Shown piece after piece: positions 43,566-64,000 of a DNA stretch of 64,000 nucleotides; position 1 is the stretch's first letter, and every line of letters starts with the position of its first letter. The stretch spans positions 2,135,001 to 2,199,000 of the forward strand of contig NC_092563.1 of the NCBI RefSeq assembly GCF_037975245.1, in the 5' to 3' direction. The notes beneath the pieces were generated by a model that was given only the letters and a program-made list of their open reading frames with translations, had not been told where the DNA came from and made no database searches. The DNA is from Apostichopus japonicus (taxonomy: Eukaryota; Echinodermata; Holothuroidea; Aspidochirotida; Stichopodidae). The translations under genes were made by a program, and so were the position numbers.

Positions 43566-44862
43566 ACAATTATTGTAAAAGTTGAAGGTTAATTGCTGTT
43601 GTTGTATAATATGTTTCGTGTTATAAAAATTAATAGAACTTAAAAATATTTAGAATATGTATGCAGGCCTTAAAATATTAGGTGAAAAATAAACAGAGCT
43701 GCCACATATCAGCGGGGGGGGGGTGGCTGGGGTGGGGAGGGGAGAGGATGTTTCTGAGTGCAGATAACAAGTGTTCTCCGTTTATAACTGGAGTTCGACC
43801 GTCCGCAGACAGGTTAAACTTATACGTTTCCTCTGCGGATCATCGTCCACATTTTGCCAATGTGTTTACATATCTATCCATCTTGATTTGAACACTTACG
43901 GTGATTTGCAATGACTGCAACCAGTGAAAATCATAGGATAACTTCGAACAGTATTATGTGCCGAATATATCTTTAAGTGCGTGCAACCATATGATTTTCA
44001 TTCAAAAAATTAATGAATTGATAAAGGAATAAAATGCGAGAAAATGAAATATATCGTAATCTTGAAAAACAGCGTACTTGTTATTAATACCAGGAGAATT
44101 ATGGTGAAGGGTTGTCTTTTGTCTTTTGTGCCGTCGTGTCCAATAGTAAGGGTCTGCGCGATGCTTTAATACCGAATTCATGTAGTGTTTGTATAACTTC
44201 TGTGGAATAACCTATCCTTGAAATTGAAGCTAAAGCAAGGTAGAGAGGTATGCCGACCCGGAAAATCAAAGTATAAAAGAGAGCAAGAATTATCTTAAAA
44301 TTCCTCCCTGAACCCCTGAAGGGGCTTTCAGACAGTGTTGTCGTTTGAATCACTACCACAGAACATTGAATATTGCATAGGCTATATGAATATGAAAAGT
44401 GAAATTGTCACTTCTCCAGGTACCCCACCAGGACTTAGAATACACCCCGGAAAATTCAATTTCTCTGTCTGACATGTACTTTTTGCTTTAAAATTGTGAG
44501 AGAACAAGAGGTCCCAGACCGTAAGCTGCCCCCCTCCCCTCGACGACCCCGCCATAGGGTTCTGAGATATATTCCACCGAATAGGCTAAATTTCTGTAGT
44601 ACAACTTTAAAATGTTGCCACATGCAGTGTATACCGAATTTGTGTGCGTATAAAATGTATGCCATTTCGAAGAAACATTTATTGGGGAAGCACACTCCAT
44701 GCTGCCAGTGGATATACAAACGGTCATGGATGAATCATTTACAAATATATTATGGTACGTGTGTGCAGGTTCACGCTGGTATAACATTGTCGCATACATT
44801 AATTAGGCATAGGCCTATATGTTTTATTAAAGACAAACTCAATAATTCCATACAACGAAAAA
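43566..44862. other. Intergenic, I9 gene to VPS35
   Basis: No conserved exon recognised on either strand. A G run lies near 43714. Confidence 0.4.
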
Positions 44863-45237
44863 CAGTGGCGTAGCAAGGACTCAAGCAATTACATGGCCTT
44901 GGTGCTGCAATGGAAACGTGCCTTCAAAGGAGAGTCCATCCAAGCCTGACTGGTTTGGGTTTGGTGAGAACCTGTTGATATTTGACACCTCTAGACACCA
45001 TGTTTGCGCCACTCTCAGGCTAGATCTCTGTTGACGGAGGACAAATTGTTTCGTTTTAACTATCGATGGAGAACTTTTTATATAATGAGCAGCAGGCTAA
45101 ATTAGATCTCCTGCTTGAAATACCTGGTGGTCGTATTTATCGGTCCATGCGTATTTATCGGTCCTTGAAACCGACCTCCCCCCGGGGTCGGGGCCGCCCG
45201 GGAGTTCGCATTGGCCTCAGAGTTATATACGCCACTG
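44863..45237. mobile_element. Possible hAT-like MITE (375 bp)
   Basis: Ends CAGTGGCGTA and TACGCCACTG are exact 10-bp inverted repeats of the CAGTGGCG type seen in the other elements. Flanking 8-mers (ACGAAAAA, CGTGAGAA) do not match, so insertion is not proven. Confidence 0.6.
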
Positions 45238-45722
45238 CGTGAGAAGCATATAACATCGTGCTATATAAACAAGTAGCCCATCGATTATCAGATCTGGGCC
45301 AATTTTTAACCGTTCCCGTTTCGTCCCGAAAATTTCTGGGTGTGAAACTTCGGAGGTGAATTATCTTTGCTATAACTATCTATGCAAAATACAGGACTGT
45401 ATCAGTTAATCATGTGATATACACTATGAACTTTGTATCAATCGTGAGATAGGGCGTAAGCCTGCTGTCTATTGGTGCGTTGGTAAGACTTACGGCAATA
45501 TTAGGGAACCATATCCAATCATCGTTGGAGTAACCCTGTAAGCCCAGGTCTAAGTTCTTCAATTCTGTAAAACCTATTGTAGTCCGAAAGACCTTCCGAC
45601 AGTAAGTGCTCGTGAAGTGGCACATCCTTAACATTTCAAGAGAGAACCTTACATTTTCCATGTTGAGACTTTCACTGGGACATTTTAATTAGGCATCTTC
45701 TGGAATACGTTACTTGAAAACA

Positions 45723-58969
<13,247 letters not shown>

Positions 58970-59453
58970 CACATGATATCACATTCCCAATGTACAGATA
59001 TACAATTCATCTCCTTTAATAACCATTTTGAAAGTGGTACTGGTAGCTAACCTTTAAACAGCTATGTAAGCTCCGTTTGAACCTGTGTTAGCACACGTAC
59101 AGGCAAATGTACAATTTATATGTTCTAGCCAGATTAAAAATTCAAACAGTATACGTCGCTTAAAATTAATTTTCCCCAAGGTTATGAGAAATCATTCATT
59201 TTTATTTTTGGTAAAAACAAGAGACAAATATTATAGTAGAGAGTTTGGGGTGGGCCGGGGGGGGGGGGGGGCTGGGGGATGATTGAGGTCTAAGGGGGAT
59301 TGTACACATTGATATGTATCTTTTATTTCTGGGCTTACTTTAAAAAGTTAAGCAAGGAAATGCTGTCATGTGCATTGTGATAAGTACAACTATTGCAACT
59401 TAAATGATAGTGGACTGTGAGAGGAAAATCAACATTCATATGTTGCTGTAGAC

Positions 59454-59459
59454 AATAAA
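59454..59459 (+). terminator. Candidate VPS35 poly(A) signal
   Basis: AATAAA 485 bp after the VPS35 stop. Another candidate lies near 61130. No cleavage evidence. Confidence 0.3.
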
Positions 59460-59632
59460 TGTACCATAAAAGGTTACATAATCACTGATGTAAACTACAC
59501 TGATTGACGGTGGCGGTGGTCGGCTTCAAACCGCACCCAATCTTACCAATCAGCACCATTTCCAACCAAAACTCTGTTATTGCAATAACCAGAACTTCCA
59601 GGAGAAAAAATTTAGTGTCCAAAATTGTGTGC

Positions 59633-59790
59633 AGCAGTTTTGAAGGCCTTAAACCTTGTCTCTTATAAAATACTGTGGTTCCTGTTTACAAAATCTTTGC
59701 ACTTTTTATATCAACTTGAAATATTTGCAAAGGAGTTTTGAGATATGATACCGGATATTTCTCTGATAAACATTTGACAAATCATCGGTA
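59633..59790. repeat. Dispersed repeat pair, copy 2 (downstream of VPS35)
   Basis: Collinear with 58353-58510 with many differences, so an old duplication or two copies of one element. Confidence 0.7.
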
Positions 59791-62700
59791 GTTTTTTCTC
59801 TCAATTTTTGTCTTTGATGTATTCTACCACTCAGCATTGGTCTTCAATCCATCGTAGTCTGTAGAAACCTTATTGTGGCGTTTGGTTCGGCTCCAATGAA
59901 AAACGGTGAAAGATAGTTAGTTTCCTGCTTTAATGTGTGCATTTTCTCTCCCCACAAGAAATAGAAGATGTTGACTTTATTATGTAACAGTTTCATTTGT
60001 ATTGGGGAAATTCTAAATGTTGTCTTTGTGTTCCTTAGACTGGTGGTTGAAAAGCAAAATGTGTCATATTTTATCATACAAGTACTTTATTTGAATTTCA
60101 GGTATTCATGTGCAATTGCTCTGCATGTTCAAGTAAGTGCTGCTGAAATGCAAATTTTCAAAAGGTCTTTTTTTTAAAGTTTCATAAAGAAAATCTCCAG
60201 GAACCCATGAACATTTCAAATGTGATAGATAGATGCCTCAAATGTAGGATGTAATTATATATGCAGCTTTTAAAGTACAGAGGATTTATTTTCAATACTT
60301 TCCAGCAAAACAAAAACTATATTGTTCATGACACAAGGCCATGGAGTCCATTTGTTTAATTGACAAAGACAGAGAGAAAAAAAATTATGGAAGGGGAGGG
60401 GGGGGGGGTTGGGGAGTAAGTACATAAACCTTGAGGAATGTCTCCAACCCTAAACTGATAGCTGTATACAACCTAACAAATCACTAGTGGAAGTTATCAG
60501 AAGATTCAGTTTTTTACCATTCTGCCATTGTCTCACATTATGCTGTTAACCACCGAGACTTTCAGTTCGATGCCATGACCCAACTCTTAAGAGATCAGCC
60601 AACATTTCACTGAGCTGGCTTACTTCATTGTACATATCACAATCTTTTCTATTTGTTTTTGACCTATTTTGTCATAGTAAAGCTTCAGTGAGATCAATTG
60701 TGTACAAATCCAATTGGTATGAATTTATTGCACATTAAGGTTGATTGTACTGGACCAAAAGTAACCAAGATAATGAAGTGTGGGTTAGAGCAAAGCCTTA
60801 GAGATGAATCCAATAAAAACACTTCTGTAGCCAAACTATGACTGTACCAATTAGGTGAATATATGACTGAATGTATCAGTCAGGTGAACACCAGATTATG
60901 ACTGAATGTACCTGTCAGGTGAACACAAGACTGAATGGTTGTTGTAATTGCATTAATTCATTAGAGATGGACAAAAGGAAAGTGTTTCAGATATCTTCCC
61001 CATTTCTCTTCCATCTCTAAGCTCCTACCTATTTAAATAAAAGCAATTCATCTCTCTGTTCTTCCTCGGAGGGGATCACCGTTAGATGGTCTGTGATGTC
61101 TGAATGGCAAGTGTTCCTGACTTTAAAAAGAAATAAACATTTTCAGCTGAACTGCTGTGATAACATCATTCACTTTGTTTGTTGCCAGATGCATTCGCAA
61201 AATATCACCAACTTTAAAAAAACAAATTAATATCTTCACCATACGCTACAAGGTTGTGGTTTCGACCTAAAGATGCAGAAAATTATCAGCATTTTTATGA
61301 AGCAATCAATTTCAGCCATAGGAATATCTCTACAACTTAGCCCTCTGTGGTAAATTGCTTTTAGCCATTTCATCTACTTTCATTTTGGTCAGATCATGTA
61401 GCCATGTATTTCTTTTGTGGATTTCAACTGTGGTAGAGGAAATTACTCCTTTATTTCTATCTGTAGCTCTACATATTGTTTTATATTCACAGTCAATATA
61501 TAATATTGTAAAAAAGGTGAAGAAGCCCTTCTGCGTTGATTCAGAAAGGCTTTAAAAATACGGCATGTGTCATGTCGAATACTCCGAGCTATTGACTGAT
61601 CAATGTAGTTTACCATGAATATAAATCTCCCATTGAATATAATAAATTGTCATTTCATGTGTAAGTTTGTGAAATTATGTAATACATCTGCATATGGATT
61701 TGACACTAGTCATTTATGATTTGGCATGAGATGTGTTTTATTAGACCTCTGTCTTGTTCATATTTAAGATGCTTGAAGTTGTACTGCGATAGAATGAGAA
61801 TGATGGATGGAGAAAAATTAAAGGGAAATTGTTTTAACTACAATAACAATTTTTCTGAATGAATTTTGTTGTCAAATAATCAGAAATGAACCCAAGGTTA
61901 AACCTATTGTAAGAGTCTTTGCTCTCTCTCGGCCAGTTGGGGGAATTTTCTAATGTTGTCATGTAATGTTTCAAACATTTGAATTGACAGTATATTGTAG
62001 AAAGAGGATCTTCCTTCACAACACAAACAGCATGAAACTTTCTCCAGAACATTGCACTTATATTTTTGAATATATATTTTATAGTTTCGTAAGAAAACTG
62101 CACGTGAATAAAATTTCTTAGTTTGTGGCCAACATCTGAAAAGAAAAGATACATTTTCAATTCAAGGGAATTGTGGTACTGCACAAGACTATATTGTCAT
62201 GACTAAACTACATGGTGAGAATTCTAATTTTAAAAGGAACACAAACCCAACCACCATCTAAAAGCTTATGTGACAGACCTTTGTTATGAACAACTTCCTC
62301 GAACATACCTACCCCTCCCCCCTCCCCCACCAAAAAGAAAAGAAAAAATGATCTGTTTGTTAGTAGCCTAATCCTAGTATGTCATGTATGGCTATGGATG
62401 GATGGCTATTATGAATCTGTGACTCCTTTAGGATCTGAAACATTTTACTTTCTCAGTCTTTTTTTCTTTTCAAATGTTCAAGGTAGAAGGGGAAGTGGAA
62501 CTGGTAAGACTTTGGGATCATCCCTCTGTGGAAATTTGGACTGACTAATTTGATATCAAAATTCGTACTTGGAGGCTGCGGGAACATTTTAGAATGTCGA
62601 AAGTCACAAAGTTTATTTCGACTCGTTCCTAGAAAGTACAAGTTTATATCGCAATTCAGTTTTTTTCCCCAACAGTTTGACAACTCCATCTTCAAATTTC

Positions 62701-63586
62701 ATTTTTCATCCCCAAAATTTCCACTATTATCAAACGGTCGCAGATAGTGTCGAAATGACGACCCTGTACACAATTAGTCAGAGTTTACCCTGATCAAAAA
62801 CAAAAACATCGACGCATGCTGGATTACTAAGTGTAAACTTCATATGTATACAACTCAAGTACCCTGGAAAGGCAAATGGTAGTGCGAAGATCTTGAGGCA
62901 CATATTCAACTGAATATATTATCTGCGGTTATTGGGTTTTGAGAACCATTTAATCAGCCAAGTAAGGCCCGTTTAGTAGGGTTTAATCCAACTTGTAAGG
63001 TCACAGTTCGTCATTATAGCTAACCTAATAAGTAACTGTCCAGACCTTGAGGTGTACTGTATTCAGAAGTCAGAGGCCCACTTTTGCGAAAATGAAGCAC
63101 AAGCCAATGTAGGCCTAGCCAAGTCTGTAGGATCCAAGAAAGTATTGAACAGGAATACATCGTAGCATAGCCCTTTCAACATTTAAGGTCGGAGCTATTT
63201 ACCCGATCATCTGTTCAATAAGAATGGGTCTCTTTCTTAAATTTATAGGATGGTCTTGCATGCAGTTAATGTGTCTGCACATTTCAAAATACAGTGTCGC
63301 CAAAACTATGCTAGTAGTAATGGGAAAGAAATGGTCGCATTTGCTTGTCAACAATCCTTTTGATTACCACCATGATAATATTTTCCTATCATTTTGTATG
63401 TAATTATTTGATTGAATCCTCAATTCTCATGTCTGGGAGTAATGTGGAGACTCCAAGAATCCAGAAAGAGTACTTTCGATAAATCTTAATTTTCTTTGAT
63501 ATATCATATTTTATGATTTTGTACCAATGCTGATAGCCTTTAACTGCTGAAAAACCAAAGTATTCATTGACTCTTCCTAAACAGAA
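59791..63586. other. Intergenic, VPS35 to the partial gene
   Basis: No conserved exon recognised. Contains G runs (60400), a two-copy 36-bp repeat near 60863-60938 (GACTGAATGTA-CTGTCAGGTGAACAC type) and a C-rich patch near 62315. The 5' UTR exon of the partial gene may lie here. Confidence 0.4.
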
Positions 63587-63926
63587 ATGGCCGTCCTACA
63601 ACCTTTGTCATCTACGGCTAAGTTTAGACTGGTGTACAGAATGCTTCCAATGACATCATCATTGCTGAAATTTGACTCAGGGTCGTCTCTAAGGTTGCTT
63701 TTCTTCCTGAGCCATCATAGCTTACACACCCATCTAAATAGTGGCTTCAAGAATGGACAAAGGTCAAACTGCTGCTTTTCAAAGTTAGAAAGGAAATGTG
63801 CAATAGAAAGAACCTCAGTTGAAGCGCTTTGGAGCTGCTGCACTCGTTCCCTAGCAACAAAACCCAAGGCATCTATTCAGGAAGTAAAGAGCACAAAAGA
63901 AGGAGAAATTACAGTTGCCAAGAAAG
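63587..63926 (+). CDS. First coding exon of an unidentified, possibly mitochondrial protein (partial)
   Basis: An acceptor-like acag (63581-63584) is followed two bases later by ATG in good context, then 113 codons ending STKEGEITVAKK before donor G|GTTGGT at 63927. The N-terminal 90 residues are rich in Ser, Leu, Arg and Lys with few acids, and contain SLATKPK after a cysteine-rich stretch, as in a mitochondrial presequence. I do not recognise the family. The rest of the gene lies beyond the window. It could instead be a chance open frame, but codon use and the splice-like context argue for a real exon. Confidence 0.5.
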
Positions 63927-64000
63927 GTTGGTATTACTACGCTGCTTGCACTAACTATTATCACTATATTACATAATTTTGATAAATCGAATCAATCAAT

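Noticed and set aside
44456-44873. Overlapping 87-125-codon frames on both strands
   Set aside because: No conserved residues, mutually overlapping on opposite strands, and no splice partners.

Overview
The window looks like nuclear DNA from a marine invertebrate deuterostome, most likely an echinoderm; a sea cucumber is possible but not shown. The reasons are small coding exons split by long AT-rich introns with GT-AG borders, protein sequences close to but clearly diverged from vertebrate orthologues, many short non-autonomous DNA transposons, and frequent runs of 9-14 C or G. I see no bacterial genes, operons or CRISPR arrays, and no convincing intact tRNA or rRNA gene.

Five host genes can be supported. 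(1) SLC66A2 (PQLC1), + strand, coding exons at 3146-3372, 5233-5366, 20428-20644 and 21751-21961 (262 aa), with a 15-kb second intron. (2) TMEM64, - strand, exons at 34934-34344, 33855-33703 and 32252-32040 (318 aa), a DedA/VTT-domain membrane protein lying tail-to-tail with SLC66A2. (3) A small + strand gene at 40250-42944 (3 exons, about 110 aa) that encodes a signal peptide and a stand-alone inhibitor-I9 (subtilisin propeptide) domain with no protease behind it. (4) VPS35, + strand, 45723-58969, seventeen exons that join in frame to a 793-aa retromer subunit; the start codon appears to sit alone at the end of exon 1. (5) The first coding exon of an unidentified, possibly mitochondrial protein at 63587-63926, running off the window. 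SLC66A2, TMEM64 and VPS35 all act in endomembranes, but the sequence gives no evidence that they are co-regulated.

The rest is introns and intergenic DNA carrying mobile-element debris. Elements with visible ends include three hAT-like elements with 8-bp target-site duplications (14429-14766, 38251-39733, 41143-41646) and a fourth lacking a clear duplication (44863-45237); a three-copy MITE family bounded by TTAA (32439-32805, 35275-35653, 55081-55618), one copy holding a tandem 171-bp duplication; a second inverted-repeat family with two copies (11131-11536, 31030-31458); and a MITE at 1542-1809 around a degenerate telomere-like tract. Two hammerhead-ribozyme-like motifs (33416-33456 and 56515-56541) match the type known from Penelope-like retroelements. 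There are minisatellites at 9129-9706 (20-bp palindromic unit), 51264-51680 (23 bp) and 54206-54556 (26 bp), long foldbacks near 10.4 kb and 16.5-16.7 kb, and several low-copy dispersed repeats.

I found no clear new multi-gene system. The most unusual items are the lone I9-domain secreted protein, the self-complementary satellite at 9.1-9.7 kb, and the cluster of hAT-like elements around the I9 gene. Exon boundaries were placed by hand from splice sites, reading phase and remembered human proteins; no alignment was run.
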